From NCBI RefSeq assembly GCF_040730185.1, contig NZ_CP160402.1, positions 1,860,001 to 1,924,000 on the forward strand: DNA of 64,000 nt. Reading direction: 5' to 3'. Both the position numbers and the translations under genes were made by a program. The notes below the pieces were generated by a model that was not told where the DNA came from, ran no database searches, and worked only from the letters and a program-made list of their open reading frames with translations. The stretch's first letter is position 1, and each line of letters begins with the position of its first letter. Shown one piece after another: positions 17,055 through 27,592 of this stretch. This DNA comes from Streptomyces sp. Je 1-332 (GTDB taxonomy: Bacteria > Actinomycetota > Actinomycetes > Streptomycetales > Streptomycetaceae).

Positions 17055-18173
17055 ATGACAGACGCACTCAAGCGCCTCTCCGACGAAGGCGTCGCGATCT
17101 GGCTGGACGACCTGTCGCGCAAGCGGATCACGTCCGGCAACCTCGCCGAACTGATCGACCAGAGCCACGTGGTGGGTGTCACCACGAACCCGTCGATCTT
17201 CCAGAAGGCGATCTCGCAGGGCGACGGTTACGACCAGCAGCTCTCCGACCTCGCCTCGCGCGGTGTCACCGTCGAAGAGGCCATCCGCATGATCACGACG
17301 GCGGACGTCCGTGACGCCGCCGACATCCTGCGCCCGGTCTTCGACGCGACGGGCGGCCAGGACGGCCGCGTGTCGATCGAGGTCGACCCGCGCCTGGCGC
17401 ACAACACGAAGTCGACGGTCGCCGAGGCCAAGCAGCTCGCCTGGCTGGTGGACCGCCCGAACACGCTCATCAAGATCCCGGCGACGAAGGCGGGCCTGCC
17501 CGCGATCACCGAGGTCATCGGCAGGGGCATCAGCGTGAACGTGACGCTGATCTTCTCGCTCGAGCGCTACCGCGAGGTCATGGACGCGTACCTGGCGGGC
17601 CTGGAGAAGGCGAAGGCCGCGGGCCTGGACCTCTCCAAGATCCACTCGGTGGCGTCCTTCTTCGTGTCCCGCGTGGACACCGAGATCGACAAGCGCCTGG
17701 ACGCGCTCGGCACCGACGAGGCCAAGTCCGCCAAGGGCAAGGCCGCGCTCGCCAACGCCCGTCTCGCGTACGAGGCGTACGAGGAGGTCTTCTCCTCCGA
17801 CCGCTGGGCCGCGCTCGACAAGGCGCAGGCCAACAAGCAGCGTCCGCTGTGGGCATCGACCGGCGTCAAGGACCCGGCGTACAAGGACACCCTGTACGTC
17901 GACGACCTGGTCGCGCCGAACACGGTGAACACGATGCCGGAGGCGACCCTGGAGGCCACCGCCGACCACGGCCAGATCACGGGCAACACCGTGGCCGGGA
18001 CGTACGACGCGGCGCGCGGTGAGATCGAGGCCGTCGAGAAGCTCGGCATCAGCTACGACGACGTGGTGCAGCTGCTCGAGGACGAGGGCGTCGAGAAGTT
18101 CGAGGCGTCCTGGAACGACCTGCTCAAGTCCACCGAGGCGGAGCTCAAGCGCCTCACCCCTTCGGAGGGCTGA
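17055..18173 (+). CDS. tal: Transaldolase
   Basis: A 372-residue transaldolase of the long actinobacterial type, moving a dihydroxyacetone unit between sugar phosphates. The Schiff-base lysine is Lys140 in NTLIKIPAT, and the TTNPSIF motif near residue 43 binds substrate. AGGAGAT precedes the ATG. It is the second gene of the pentose phosphate operon, with zwf starting 5 bp after its stop. Confidence 0.96.
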   Translation: MTDALKRLSDEGVAIWLDDLSRKRITSGNLAELIDQSHVVGVTTNPSIFQKAISQGDGYDQQLSDLASRGVTVEEAIRMITTADVRDAADILRPVFDATGGQDGRVSIEVDPRLAHNTKSTVAEAKQLAWLVDRPNTLIKIPATKAGLPAITEVIGRGISVNVTLIFSLERYREVMDAYLAGLEKAKAAGLDLSKIHSVASFFVSRVDTEIDKRLDALGTDEAKSAKGKAALANARLAYEAYEEVFSSDRWAALDKAQANKQRPLWASTGVKDPAYKDTLYVDDLVAPNTVNTMPEATLEATADHGQITGNTVAGTYDAARGEIEAVEKLGISYDDVVQLLEDEGVEKFEASWNDLLKSTEAELKRLTPSEG

Positions 18174-18178
18174 CCACC

Positions 18179-19702
18179 TTGTCAAGCAGCAATCCGCTGC
18201 GTGACGCCGCAGACCGACGGCTCCCGCGTATCGCGGGGCCGTCGGGCCTGGTCATCTTTGGCGTCACGGGCGATTTGTCCCGTAAAAAGCTGATGCCCGC
18301 TGTCTACGACCTCGCCAACCGAGGGCTGCTGCCGCCGGGCTTCTCGCTCATCGGCTTCGCCCGTCGCGACTGGGAGGACGAGGACTTCGCCCAGGTCGTC
18401 CATGACGCGGTCAAGGAGCACTCGCGCACGCCGTTCCGCGAGGAGGTCTGGCAGCAGCTCATCCAGGGGATGCGTTTCGTCCAGGGCAACTTCGACGACG
18501 ACGCCGCCTTCGAGCAGCTCAAGGCCACCATCCAGGACCTCGACAAGGCGCAGGGCACGGGCGGCAACTTCGCCTTCTACCTCTCCGTGCCGCCGAAGTT
18601 CTTCCCCCAGGTCGTCCAGCAGCTCAAGAAGCACGGGCTCGCGGACGCCCCCGAGGGCTCCTGGCGCCGCGGCGTCATCGAGAAGCCCTTCGGGCACGAC
18701 CTGGCGTCGGCCCGGGAGCTCAACTCGATCGTGCACGAGGTGTTCGCCCCGGACCAGGTGTTCCGGATCGACCACTACCTCGGCAAGGAGACCGTTCAGA
18801 ACATCCTGGCGCTCCGCTTCGCCAACCAGATGTTCGAGCCGATCTGGAACCGGTCGTACGTGGACCACATCCAGATCACCATGGCCGAGGACATCGGCAT
18901 CGGCGGCCGGGCCGGCTACTACGACGGCATCGGCGCCGCCCGTGACGTCATCCAGAACCACCTGCTCCAGCTGATGGCGCTCACCGCGATGGAGGAGCCC
19001 GCCTCCTTCGACGCGGACGCGCTGGTCGCCGAGAAGGCGAAGGTCCTCGGCGCCGTGAAGCTGCCCAAGGACCTCGGCGAGAGCACGGTCCGCGGGCAGT
19101 ACGCCGCGGGGTGGCAGGGCGGCGAGAAGGCCGTCGGCTACCTCCAGGAAGACGGCATCGACCCCAAGTCGAAGACCGACACCTACGCGGCCATCAAGCT
19201 GGAGGTGGACAACCGCCGCTGGGCGGGCGTCCCCTTCTACCTCCGTACGGGCAAGCGCCTTGGCCGCCGTGTCACCGAGATCGCGGTCGTCTTCCAGCGC
19301 GCGCCCCACTCCCCCTTCGACCACACGGCGACGGAGGAGCTGGGCCACAACGCGATCGTCATCCGCGTCCAGCCCGACGAGGGAATCACGGTGCGGTTCG
19401 GCTCGAAGGTGCCCGGCACCTCCATGGAGATCCGCGACGTGTCGATGGACTTCGCGTACGGCGAGTCCTTCACCGAGTCCAGCCCGGAGGCGTACGAGCG
19501 CCTGATCCTGGACGTCCTGCTCGGCGACGCCAACCTCTTCCCGCGCACGGAGGAGGTCGAGCTGTCCTGGAACATCCTCGACCCGATCGAGGAGTACTGG
19601 GACAAGCACGGCAAGCCCGCGCAGTACCCGTCCGGGACCTGGGGCCCGTCCGAGGCGGACGAAATGCTCGCACGAGACGGACGGAGCTGGCGTCGCCCAT
19701 GA
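18179..19702 (+). CDS. zwf: Glucose-6-phosphate 1-dehydrogenase
   Basis: A 507-residue enzyme making 6-phosphogluconolactone and NADPH, the entry step of the oxidative pentose phosphate pathway. The NADP fingerprint FGVTGDLSRKKL begins at residue 27, and the active-site motif RIDHYLGKE is at 196-204. The start is a TTG at 18179, supported by a GGAGGG site 10 bp upstream. Its stop overlaps the opcA start by 4 bp (ATGA). Confidence 0.96.
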   Translation: MSSSNPLRDAADRRLPRIAGPSGLVIFGVTGDLSRKKLMPAVYDLANRGLLPPGFSLIGFARRDWEDEDFAQVVHDAVKEHSRTPFREEVWQQLIQGMRFVQGNFDDDAAFEQLKATIQDLDKAQGTGGNFAFYLSVPPKFFPQVVQQLKKHGLADAPEGSWRRGVIEKPFGHDLASARELNSIVHEVFAPDQVFRIDHYLGKETVQNILALRFANQMFEPIWNRSYVDHIQITMAEDIGIGGRAGYYDGIGAARDVIQNHLLQLMALTAMEEPASFDADALVAEKAKVLGAVKLPKDLGESTVRGQYAAGWQGGEKAVGYLQEDGIDPKSKTDTYAAIKLEVDNRRWAGVPFYLRTGKRLGRRVTEIAVVFQRAPHSPFDHTATEELGHNAIVIRVQPDEGITVRFGSKVPGTSMEIRDVSMDFAYGESFTESSPEAYERLILDVLLGDANLFPRTEEVELSWNILDPIEEYWDKHGKPAQYPSGTWGPSEADEMLARDGRSWRRP

Positions 19703-20727
19703 GGATCGACCTGACGGACACCACTTCCAGCAAGATCAACAAGGCGCTCGTGAAGGGCCGCAGGGCGATCGGCTCCCCGGCCGTCGGCATGGTCCTCACC
19801 CTCGTCATCGTCACCGACGAGGAGAACGCCTACGACGCCCTGAAGGCCGCCAACGAAGCGTCCCGCGAACACCCCTCGCGCACCCTGGTCGTCATCAAGC
19901 GCGCCGCGCGCTCGCCCCGTGACCGCACGACGTCGCGCCTCGACGCCGAGGTACGGGTCGGCGCGGACGCGGGCACCGGCGAGACGGTGATCCTGCGGCT
20001 CTACGGCGAGGTCATCAACCACGCCCAGTCGGTCGTCCTGCCGCTGCTGCTTCCCGACGCCCCCGTGGTCGTGTGGTGGCCGGTGAACGCCCCGGCCGAC
20101 GCTGCCAACGATCCGCTCGGCGCCCTGGCTCAGCGCCGTGTCACGGACTCGTACGCGGCCGAGGACCCGATCCGCGAGCTGACCGCCCGCGCCGAGTCCT
20201 ACCACCCCGGCAGTACGGACCTGGCCTGGACCCGGATCACCCCGTGGCGCTCGATGCTCGCGGCGGCTCTCGACCAGATCGCCTGCAAGGTGACCTCGGT
20301 CGAGGTGGAGGGCGAGGAGTTCAACCCGAGCTGCGAGCTGCTCGCCATGTGGCTCGCGGACCGCCTCCACGTCCCCGTGAAGCGCTCGCTGTCCGCGGGC
20401 CCCGGCCTCACCGGCGTACGCATGGACACCGACTGCGGTCCCATCGTGCTCGGCCGGGCCGACGGCTCGCTGGCCACGCTCTCCGTCCAGGGCCAGCCCG
20501 ACCGCGCGGTGGCGCTCAAGCGCCGCGAGACGGCTGAGCTGATCGCCGAGGAACTGCGCCGTCTCGACCCGGACGACACCTACGCGTCCGCGCTGAAGTA
20601 CGGCGTGGAACGCCTGGGCGAGTACGCGGCGGAAACCGCGGTTCCCGCGGTGGAGGAGCCCGCGGAAGCGGCGAAGAAGAGCGCTCCCGCGAAGAAGGCC
20701 CCGGCCAAGAAGGCGGCGGCGAAATGA
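19699..20727 (+). CDS. opcA: Glucose-6-phosphate dehydrogenase assembly protein OpcA
   Basis: A 342-residue OpcA protein, a partner needed for full activity of glucose-6-phosphate dehydrogenase in cyanobacteria and actinobacteria. Family features include the LPDAPVVVWWP strand and TRITPWRSMLAAALDQ. The last 25 residues are a Lys/Ala/Pro-rich tail ([11 protein letters not shown]), absent from the minimal family and histone-H1-like. It overlaps both neighbours by 4 bp, so zwf, opcA and pgl are translated as a unit. Confidence 0.95.
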   Translation: MRIDLTDTTSSKINKALVKGRRAIGSPAVGMVLTLVIVTDEENAYDALKAANEASREHPSRTLVVIKRAARSPRDRTTSRLDAEVRVGADAGTGETVILRLYGEVINHAQSVVLPLLLPDAPVVVWWPVNAPADAANDPLGALAQRRVTDSYAAEDPIRELTARAESYHPGSTDLAWTRITPWRSMLAAALDQIACKVTSVEVEGEEFNPSCELLAMWLADRLHVPVKRSLSAGPGLTGVRMDTDCGPIVLGRADGSLATLSVQGQPDRAVALKRRETAELIAEELRRLDPDDTYASALKYGVERLGEYAAETAVPAVEEPAEAAKKSAPAKKAPAKKAAAK

Positions 20728-21503
20728 GCGCGGCCCCGCAGCTGGTGGTGCACCGCGACAAGGAGCTGATGGCGCAGGCCGCGGCGGACCGCCTCATCAC
20801 GAAGATCGTCGACGCGCAGGCCGCCCGCGGCTTCGCGTCGGTGGTCCTCACCGGCGGCCGCAACGGCAACGGCCTGCTCGCGGCGCTGGGTTCGTCCCCG
20901 GCGAAGGACGCGATCGACTGGTCGCGCCTTGACCTGTGGTGGGGCGACGAGCGCTTCCTGCCGGACGGCGACCCGGAGCGCAACTACACCCAGGCCAAGG
21001 AGGCACTGCTCGACTCGGTGCCGCTGAACCCGGCCCGGGTGCATCCGATGCCCGCGTCGGACGGCGCGTACGAGGTGGACGCGGCCGCCGGAGTCTACGC
21101 GGCCGAGCTCACCGCGGCCGCGGGGCCCGAGGACCATGGCCCGGTGCCGACGTTCGACGTGCTGATGCTCGGCGTCGGCCCGGACACCCATGTCGCCTCG
21201 CTCTTCCCGGAGTTGCCCGCGGTCCGCGAGACGGAGCGGACGGTGGTCGGCGTGCACGGCGCTCCCAAGCCGCCGCCCGTGCGCATCACGATGACGCTCC
21301 CGGCGATCCGCTCGGCCCGTGAGGTGTGGCTGCTCGCGGCGGGCGAGGACAAGGCGAACGCCGCGGCGATCGCCCTGTCGGGCGCGGGCGAGGTACAGGC
21401 GCCCGCGGCGGGCGCGTACGGCAGGTCGCGGACGCTGTGGCTGCTCGACGCCGCGGCGGCCTCGCAGCTGCCGCGCGACCTGTATCCACCGGCTTCTCCC
21501 TGA
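20724..21503 (+). CDS. pgl: 6-phosphogluconolactonase
   Basis: A 259-residue lactonase of the NagB/SOL family that hydrolyses 6-phosphogluconolactone. Conserved segments VVLTGGRNGNGLLAAL, WWGDERFLPDGDPERN and LMLGVGPDTHVASLFP are present; the last holds the usual GxGxDxHxASLFP active-site motif. Last gene of the pentose phosphate operon, followed by a strong shared terminator. It completes the oxidative entry together with zwf and opcA. Confidence 0.95.
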   Translation: MSAAPQLVVHRDKELMAQAAADRLITKIVDAQAARGFASVVLTGGRNGNGLLAALGSSPAKDAIDWSRLDLWWGDERFLPDGDPERNYTQAKEALLDSVPLNPARVHPMPASDGAYEVDAAAGVYAAELTAAAGPEDHGPVPTFDVLMLGVGPDTHVASLFPELPAVRETERTVVGVHGAPKPPPVRITMTLPAIRSAREVWLLAAGEDKANAAAIALSGAGEVQAPAAGAYGRSRTLWLLDAAAASQLPRDLYPPASP

Positions 21504-21514
21504 GGTTCATGCAC

Positions 21515-21564
21515 AGCCGTACGGCCCGGCCCACCTCCTCGGAGGCGGACCGGGCCGTACGGCT
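21515..21564. terminator. Bidirectional terminator between pgl and pgi
   Basis: A perfect 15-bp stem (21515-21529 with 21550-21564) with a 20-nt loop lies between the convergent pentose phosphate operon and pgi. A TT follows on the plus strand. Confidence 0.85.
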
Positions 21565-21573
21565 TTCAGCGGC

Positions 21574-23226
21574 TCAACGCCCGCGCAGGTCCCGATACTT
21601 GGCGACCAGCGCAGTCGTGGACCCGTCGAGGTCGGGTACGTCCGCACCCTCCGTCAGGGCGGGCTCGATGCGCTTGGCGAGCACCTTGCCGAGCTCGACA
21701 CCCCACTGGTCGAACGAGTCGATGTTCCACACGGCGCCCTGCACGAACACCTTGTGCTCGTAGAGCGCGATGAGCTGGCCGAGAACCGACGGTGTCAGCT
21801 CCTTGGCGAGGATCGTCGTCGTGGGGTGGTTGCCCTTGAACGTCTTGTGCGGGACGAGTTCCTCGGACACGCCCTCGGCCCGCACCTCGTCGGGCGTCTT
21901 GCCGAAGGCCAACGCCTGCGTCTGCGCGAAGAAGTTGGCCATCAGGAGGTCGTGCTGGGCGACCAGACCGGGCAGCAGGTCGGCGACGGGCTCGGCGAAG
22001 CCGATGAAGTCGGCCGGAATCAACTTCGTGCCCTGGTGGATGAGTTGGTAGTACGCGTGCTGGCCGTTGGTGCCCGGGGTGCCCCAGACGACCGGGCCCG
22101 TCTGCCAGTCGACCGGCTCGCCGTCACGGCCCACCGACTTGCCGTTGGACTCCATGTCCAGCTGCTGGAGGTAGGCGGTGAACTTGGAGAGGTAGTGCGA
22201 GTACGGCAGGACCGCGTGCGACTGGGCGTCGTGGAAGTTGCCGTACCAGATGCCCAACAGGCCGAGCAGCAACGGCACGTTGGACTCGGCGGGCGCGGTG
22301 CGGAAGTGCTCGTCGACGAGGTGGAAGCCGGCCAGCATCTCGCGGAACGCGTCCGGTCCGATCGCGATCATCAGCGAGAGACCGATCGCCGAGTCGTACG
22401 AGTAACGGCCGCCGACCCAGTCCCAGAACTCGAACATGTTGGCCGTGTCGATGCCGAAGTCGGAGACCTTCTCGGCATTCGTCGACAGGGCCACGAAGTG
22501 CTTGGCGACGGCGCTCTGGTCGGCGCGCAGGCCGGTCAGGAGCCAGTCGCGCGCCGAGGTGGCGTTCGTGATGGTCTCGATCGTCGTGAACGTCTTCGAC
22601 GCGATGACGAACAGCGTCTCGGCCGGGTCCAGGTCACGCACGGCCTCGTGCAGGTCGGCGCCGTCGACGTTCGACACGAATCGCACGGTGAGGTCGCGGT
22701 CGGTGAAGGAGCGCAGCGCCTCGTACGCCATGGCGGGGCCGAGGTCCGAGCCGCCGATGCCGACGTTCACGATGTTCTTGATGCGCTTGCCGGTGTGCCC
22801 GGTCCACTCGCCGGAACGGACCTTGTCCGCGAAGGCGCTCATCTTGTCGAGCACGGCGTGCACGGCCGGCACGACGTTCTCACCGTCGACCTCGATCACC
22901 GTGTCCCGCGGGGCGCGCAGCGCCGTGTGCAGGACGGCGCGGTCCTCGGTGGTGTTGATCTTCTCGCCGCGGAACATGGCGTCCCGCAGACCGAAGACGT
23001 CGGTGGCCGCGGCGAGCTCGCGCAGAAGCGTCAGCGTCTCGTCCGTGACGAGGTGCTTGGAGTAGTCGACGTGCAGGTCGCCGACCTGGAGTGTGTATGC
23101 CGTGCCGCGCGCCGGATCCTCGGCGAAAAGATCACGCAGCTGCACCTCCCCCAGCTGCTCCCGGTGCTTGCCGATCGCCGCCCATTCGGGCGTCTGGTTG
23201 AGCCTGGCGCGGCTTTCTGCGTTCAT
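21574..23226 (-). CDS. pgi: Glucose-6-phosphate isomerase
   Basis: A 550-residue isomerase interconverting glucose 6-phosphate and fructose 6-phosphate. Both signature regions are intact: [15 protein letters not shown] with [17 protein letters not shown], and the later [13 protein letters not shown] plus the C-terminal [20 protein letters not shown] 23226 gives the usual start [15 protein letters not shown]. The gene faces the pentose phosphate operon, so the two pathways for glucose 6-phosphate meet at this point. Confidence 0.97.
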   Translation of the reverse strand: MNAESRARLNQTPEWAAIGKHREQLGEVQLRDLFAEDPARGTAYTLQVGDLHVDYSKHLVTDETLTLLRELAAATDVFGLRDAMFRGEKINTTEDRAVLHTALRAPRDTVIEVDGENVVPAVHAVLDKMSAFADKVRSGEWTGHTGKRIKNIVNVGIGGSDLGPAMAYEALRSFTDRDLTVRFVSNVDGADLHEAVRDLDPAETLFVIASKTFTTIETITNATSARDWLLTGLRADQSAVAKHFVALSTNAEKVSDFGIDTANMFEFWDWVGGRYSYDSAIGLSLMIAIGPDAFREMLAGFHLVDEHFRTAPAESNVPLLLGLLGIWYGNFHDAQSHAVLPYSHYLSKFTAYLQQLDMESNGKSVGRDGEPVDWQTGPVVWGTPGTNGQHAYYQLIHQGTKLIPADFIGFAEPVADLLPGLVAQHDLLMANFFAQTQALAFGKTPDEVRAEGVSEELVPHKTFKGNHPTTTILAKELTPSVLGQLIALYEHKVFVQGAVWNIDSFDQWGVELGKVLAKRIEPALTEGADVPDLDGSTTALVAKYRDLRGR

Positions 23227-23367
23227 CTCGGACTTCAGCCTTCTCTCGTACCTGTGTACGTACCTTGCCCCGCTGCACGTTCCAACCTAATTGATCAGGG
23301 CCCGATATGAGATCTCTGAAGCTGTCTGTCCGCACACGTGCCGGTAAACGCCGCATGAAAGCACAGC

Positions 23368-23393
23368 GGCCGGACATCCACTGATGTCCGGCC
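23368..23393 (-). terminator. Terminator after the RbpA-like gene
   Basis: A perfect 10-bp stem (23368-23377 with 23384-23393) with a 6-nt loop, 13 bp beyond the stop of the RbpA-like gene on the minus strand. Confidence 0.7.
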
Positions 23394-23405
23394 CTTCTCA
23401 ACGCT

Positions 23406-23741
23406 CTAGATCTCGCCCCGTAGTTTTGCCAGCGCCTCCGCGAGAATCGCCTCGCCGTCCGCGTCGGTGCGCCGCTCACGTACATACGCGAGGTGCGTCT
23501 TGTACGGCTCGGTGCGGGGTGGGTCCGGCGGGTTGTCCCGGTCCTGACCTGCGGGGAAGCCGCAGCGAGGGCAGTCCCAGGTATCGGGGACCTGCGCGTC
23601 GCTGGCGAAGCTGGGCACCGTCTCGTGTCCGTTGGAGCACCAGAAGGAGATGCGCAGACGCGGCGCGGACTCACCGCGCTCGGCCTCGCCCATCGGCCCC
23701 GCCCCGACCCGACTTCCTCGGATCGCGTTGCCACTTGCCAC
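23406..23741 (-). CDS. RbpA-family RNA polymerase-binding protein
   Basis: A 111-residue protein of the RbpA family, actinobacterial factors that bind RNA polymerase and group 1/2 sigma factors and stabilise the open complex. A zinc-ribbon-like core has Cys35, His39 and Cys57-x2-Cys60; the basic linker and the C-terminal helix EAILAEALAKLRG correspond to the sigma-interaction region. The N-terminus (SGNAIRGSRVGAG) fits the family tail. GTG 23741 has GGGGAG upstream. Streptomyces usually carry two such genes; from memory this glycolytic-cluster copy is the divergent paralogue (RbpB-like) rather than rbpA itself. Confidence 0.85.
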   Translation of the reverse strand: MASGNAIRGSRVGAGPMGEAERGESAPRLRISFWCSNGHETVPSFASDAQVPDTWDCPRCGFPAGQDRDNPPDPPRTEPYKTHLAYVRERRTDADGEAILAEALAKLRGEI

Positions 23742-23843
23742 GGTCGTAACTCCCCTGCGTGATGGTGCTGCTGCGGGCGCCTCAGTCTACGTAAGGCCCA
23801 ACGCGCGTCCAGTGTTCGGAGTTACACCCGCACCCCGACACGC

Positions 23844-23892
23844 AAGCCCCATGATAATCCGCGCCGTGCGGCGCGCACCGTACATGGGGCTT
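23844..23892 (-). terminator. Terminator after secG
   Basis: A perfect 10-bp outer stem AAGCCCCATG/CATGGGGCTT (23844-23853 with 23883-23892) encloses a second GC-rich inner hairpin (GCGCC/GGCGC). It follows the secG stop on the minus strand. Confidence 0.7.
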
Positions 23893-23935
23893 TAGGTGAA
23901 GCTTTCGCAAGGTAGCAATCAAGCCGCTTTCGCGG

Positions 23936-24172
23936 TCAGTTGTTCACCTTCATCAACAGACCGAGCACGACAATGCACGCGAACCAGAGAAGACCGACCA
24001 CGACAGTGATGCGGTCGAGGTTGCGCTCGGCGACCGACGAGCCGCCGACGGACGACTGCATGCCGCCACCGAACATGTCGGAAAGGCCGCCGCCCTTGCC
24101 CTTGTGCATCAGCACAAGGAGCATCATCAGCCCACTGAAGACGATCAGGGCGATCGAGAACCCCATAACCAC
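23936..24172 (-). CDS. secG: SecG, protein-export membrane subunit
   Basis: A 78-residue SecG, small subunit of the SecYEG translocon. Two helices (about 5-22 and 52-75) flank the conserved cytoplasmic MHKGKGGGLSDMFGGG loop. I chose GTG 24172 because GAGGAAG lies 11 bp upstream; ATG 24166 two codons later is the alternative. It sits between tpiA and the RbpA-like gene, its usual place in Streptomyces. Confidence 0.93.
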   Translation of the reverse strand: MVMGFSIALIVFSGLMMLLVLMHKGKGGGLSDMFGGGMQSSVGGSSVAERNLDRITVVVGLLWFACIVVLGLLMKVNN

Positions 24173-24218
24173 GGCTGGACCAACTTCCTCGGATCTGAAT
24201 CGGCTCTGTATCGACGAC

Positions 24219-24258
24219 GGGGGCCGGATGCCTCTTGATGAGAAGCCGTCCGGCCCCC
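24219..24258 (-). terminator. Terminator after tpiA
   Basis: A perfect 10-bp stem GGGGGCCGGA/TCCGGCCCCC (24219-24228 with 24249-24258) with a 20-nt loop between tpiA and secG, on the 3-prime side of tpiA. Confidence 0.75.
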
Positions 24259-24291
24259 GCAAGGGTACGACGTATCGGCGCTACCGCATAC

Positions 24292-25068
24292 TCACTGGTC
24301 GCGGAAGCGGACGATCTTGACGAACTCGTCCGAGTCCAGCGCGGCGCCGCCCACCAGGGCGCCGTCGACGTCGGGCTGCGCCATGATCGCGGCGACGTTG
24401 CCGGACTTCACGGAGCCGCCGTACTGGATGCGCACCTTGTCGGCGAGCTCCTGCGAGTACAGCTCGGCGAGGCGGCCGCGGATCGCGCCGCACACCTCCT
24501 GGGCGTCCTCGGGGGTCGCGACCTTGCCGGTGCCGATCGCCCACACCGGCTCGTACGCGATGACGATGGACTCGGCCTGCTCGGCGGGGAGGTCCTTCAG
24601 ACCGCCGTCGAGCTGGGCGAGGGTGTACTGGATCTGCTGGCCGGCCTCACGGATGTCGAGGCCCTCGCCGATGCAGAGGATCGGGGTCAGGCCGTGCTTG
24701 TAGGCGGCCTTCACCTTGGCGTTGCAGATCTCGTCGCTCTCGTCGTGGTACTGACGGCGCTCGGAGTGGCCGACGGCCACGTACGTGCACTTCAGCTTGG
24801 AGAGCATCGGGCCCGAGATCTCACCGGTGTAGGCACCGGTGTCGTGCGCCGAGATGTCCTGGGCGCCGTACTTGATCTTGAGCTTGTCGCCGTCGACCAG
24901 GGTCTGCACCGAACGCAGGTCGGTGAAGGGAGGCAGGACGGCGACCTCGACGGCCTCGTAGTCCTTGTCGGCGAGGGCGAAGGCGAGCTTCTGGACGTGC
25001 GCGATGGCCTCGAGGTGGTTGAGGTTCATCTTCCAGTTGCCCGCCATCAGCGGGGTACGCGTAGTCAT
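24292..25068 (-). CDS. tpiA: Triosephosphate isomerase
   Basis: A 258-residue TIM barrel interconverting dihydroxyacetone phosphate and glyceraldehyde 3-phosphate. Catalytic residues are in place: Lys13 (GNWKMN), His101 (VGHSERR) and Glu173 ([11 protein letters not shown]). It starts 6 bp after pgk and is cotranscribed with it. Normal length. Confidence 0.97.
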   Translation of the reverse strand: MTTRTPLMAGNWKMNLNHLEAIAHVQKLAFALADKDYEAVEVAVLPPFTDLRSVQTLVDGDKLKIKYGAQDISAHDTGAYTGEISGPMLSKLKCTYVAVGHSERRQYHDESDEICNAKVKAAYKHGLTPILCIGEGLDIREAGQQIQYTLAQLDGGLKDLPAEQAESIVIAYEPVWAIGTGKVATPEDAQEVCGAIRGRLAELYSQELADKVRIQYGGSVKSGNVAAIMAQPDVDGALVGGAALDSDEFVKIVRFRDQ

Positions 25069-25074
25069 CAGGTG

Positions 25075-26286
25075 TCAGTTCTCCAGTGCGGCGAGGCCGG
25101 GGAGCGTCTTACCCTCGAGGTATTCGAGGGAGGCGCCGCCGCCGGTGGAAATGTGGCCGAATGCGTTCTCGTCGAAGCCCAGCGTGCGGACGGCCGCGGC
25201 GGAGTCGCCACCGCCGACGACCGTGAAGGCCGGGGAGTCGAGGAGGGCCTGGGCGACCGCCTTGGTGCCCTCGGCGTAGTCCGGGTGCTCGAAGACGCCC
25301 ATCGGGCCGTTCCAGAAGACGGTGGCCGCGTCGGCGAGCTTCGAGGCGTAGAGCTTACGGGTCTCGGGTCCGATGTCCAGACCCTCCTGGTCGGCCGGGA
25401 TGGCGTCCGCGGCGACCGTGGTGGGGTTGGCCGGAGCCTTGGTCTTCAGGTCGGGGAAGTCGGTGGAGACCAGCACGTCGACGGGCAGGACCAGCTCGAC
25501 GCCACTGTCCTGCGCGCGCTTGATGTACTCCTTGACGGTCGGGACCTGGTCCTCCTGGAGGAGGGAGATGCCGACCTCGTGGCCCTGCGCCTTCAGGAAG
25601 GTGTAGGCCATGCCGCCGCCGATCAGGAGACGGTCGGCCTTGCCGAGCAGCTGGTCGATGACGGCCAGCTTGTCGGAGACCTTGGCGCCGCCGAGCGCGA
25701 CCACGTACGGACGCTTGACGTCCTCGGTGAGCTTCTTCAGGACGCCGACCTCGGTGGCGATGAGGTAGCCCGCGAAGTGCGGCAGGCGCGCGGGAAGGTC
25801 GTACACGGAGGCGTGCTTGCGGTGCACGGCGCCGAATCCGTCGCCTACGTAGACATCCGCGAGGGCGGCGAGCTTGTCGGCGAACTCACCGCGCTCGGTG
25901 TCGTCCTTGGACGTCTCGCCCGCGTTGAAGCGGAGGTTCTCGATCACGGCGACCTGGCCGGACTCGAGGCCGTCGACCGCGTCGTGCGCGGCGGGGCCGA
26001 CGGTGTCCTGGGCGAACGCCACGGGCTTGCCGAGGAGTTCACCGAGGCGCTCGGCGGCGGGAAGCAGCGAGAACGCCGGGTCCGGCGCACCCTTGGGGCG
26101 GCCGAGGTGCGAGGCGACGATCACCTTGGCGCCGGCTTCGGCGAGCTTGGTGACGGTCGGCAGGACGGCGCGGATGCGGCCGTCGTCGGTGATGGTGCCG
26201 TCGGCGAGCGGCACATTGAGGTCGGCGCGGACAAAGACCCGCTTGCCTTCGACCCCTTCGGCGAGAAGTTCGTCGATCGTCTTCAT
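25075..26286 (-). CDS. pgk: Phosphoglycerate kinase
   Basis: A 403-residue kinase making ATP from 1,3-bisphosphoglycerate. The N-terminal RADLNVPL motif, the GRPKGAPDPAFSLLP segment and the nucleotide loop VVGGGDSAAAV near the C-terminus are intact. ATG 26286 (MKTIDELLAEG) is the family start. It begins 106 bp after gap, with a hairpin between the two genes, and is followed at once by tpiA. Confidence 0.97.
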   Translation of the reverse strand: MKTIDELLAEGVEGKRVFVRADLNVPLADGTITDDGRIRAVLPTVTKLAEAGAKVIVASHLGRPKGAPDPAFSLLPAAERLGELLGKPVAFAQDTVGPAAHDAVDGLESGQVAVIENLRFNAGETSKDDTERGEFADKLAALADVYVGDGFGAVHRKHASVYDLPARLPHFAGYLIATEVGVLKKLTEDVKRPYVVALGGAKVSDKLAVIDQLLGKADRLLIGGGMAYTFLKAQGHEVGISLLQEDQVPTVKEYIKRAQDSGVELVLPVDVLVSTDFPDLKTKAPANPTTVAADAIPADQEGLDIGPETRKLYASKLADAATVFWNGPMGVFEHPDYAEGTKAVAQALLDSPAFTVVGGGDSAAAVRTLGFDENAFGHISTGGGASLEYLEGKTLPGLAALEN

Positions 26287-26326
26287 GACTGGTCCAGGAC
26301 TCCTTTGGAGGGCTGACGTGCAACAA

Positions 26327-26360
26327 GGCCCGGACCACGCAGTATTGCGCGGTCCGGACC
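26327..26360 (-). terminator. Hairpin between gap and pgk
   Basis: A 15-bp stem with two mismatches (26327-26341 with 26346-26360) and a GTAT loop lies in the gap-pgk intergenic region. It may terminate gap transcription or protect/attenuate a gap-pgk-tpiA readthrough message. Confidence 0.6.
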
Positions 26361-26392
26361 CTGTGCTCACATCGAGGTGCCTGCTCTGGTGA

Positions 26393-27478
<1,086 letters not shown>

Positions 27479-27528
27479 CTACCTCTCTGATGGCCTTTGG
27501 GTGACATCGACAGGGGGTCCGGACGGCA

Positions 27529-27567
27529 CGGTGGCCCGTACCCCCGAGTAGGGAACACGAGCCACCG
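27529..27567 (-). terminator. Terminator after the M14 carboxypeptidase gene
   Basis: A 7-bp stem CGGTGGC/GCCACCG (27529-27535 with 27561-27567), extended by partial pairing inside, lies 26 bp past the carboxypeptidase stop and ahead of the gap promoter region. Confidence 0.55.
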
Positions 27568-27592
27568 GGACCACGGTCCTGATTACGCAGCG

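Noticed and set aside
14883..18185. An 1100-codon open frame on the minus strand opposite tkt and tal
   Set aside because: It is the antisense shadow of two well-conserved genes; composition is Arg/Val/Gly/Leu/Asp/His-rich as expected from high-GC third positions, with no domain.
23307..23384. A 25-codon basic plus-strand frame between pgi and the RbpA-like gene
   Set aside because: Too short and without a ribosome site; it runs into the terminator hairpin.
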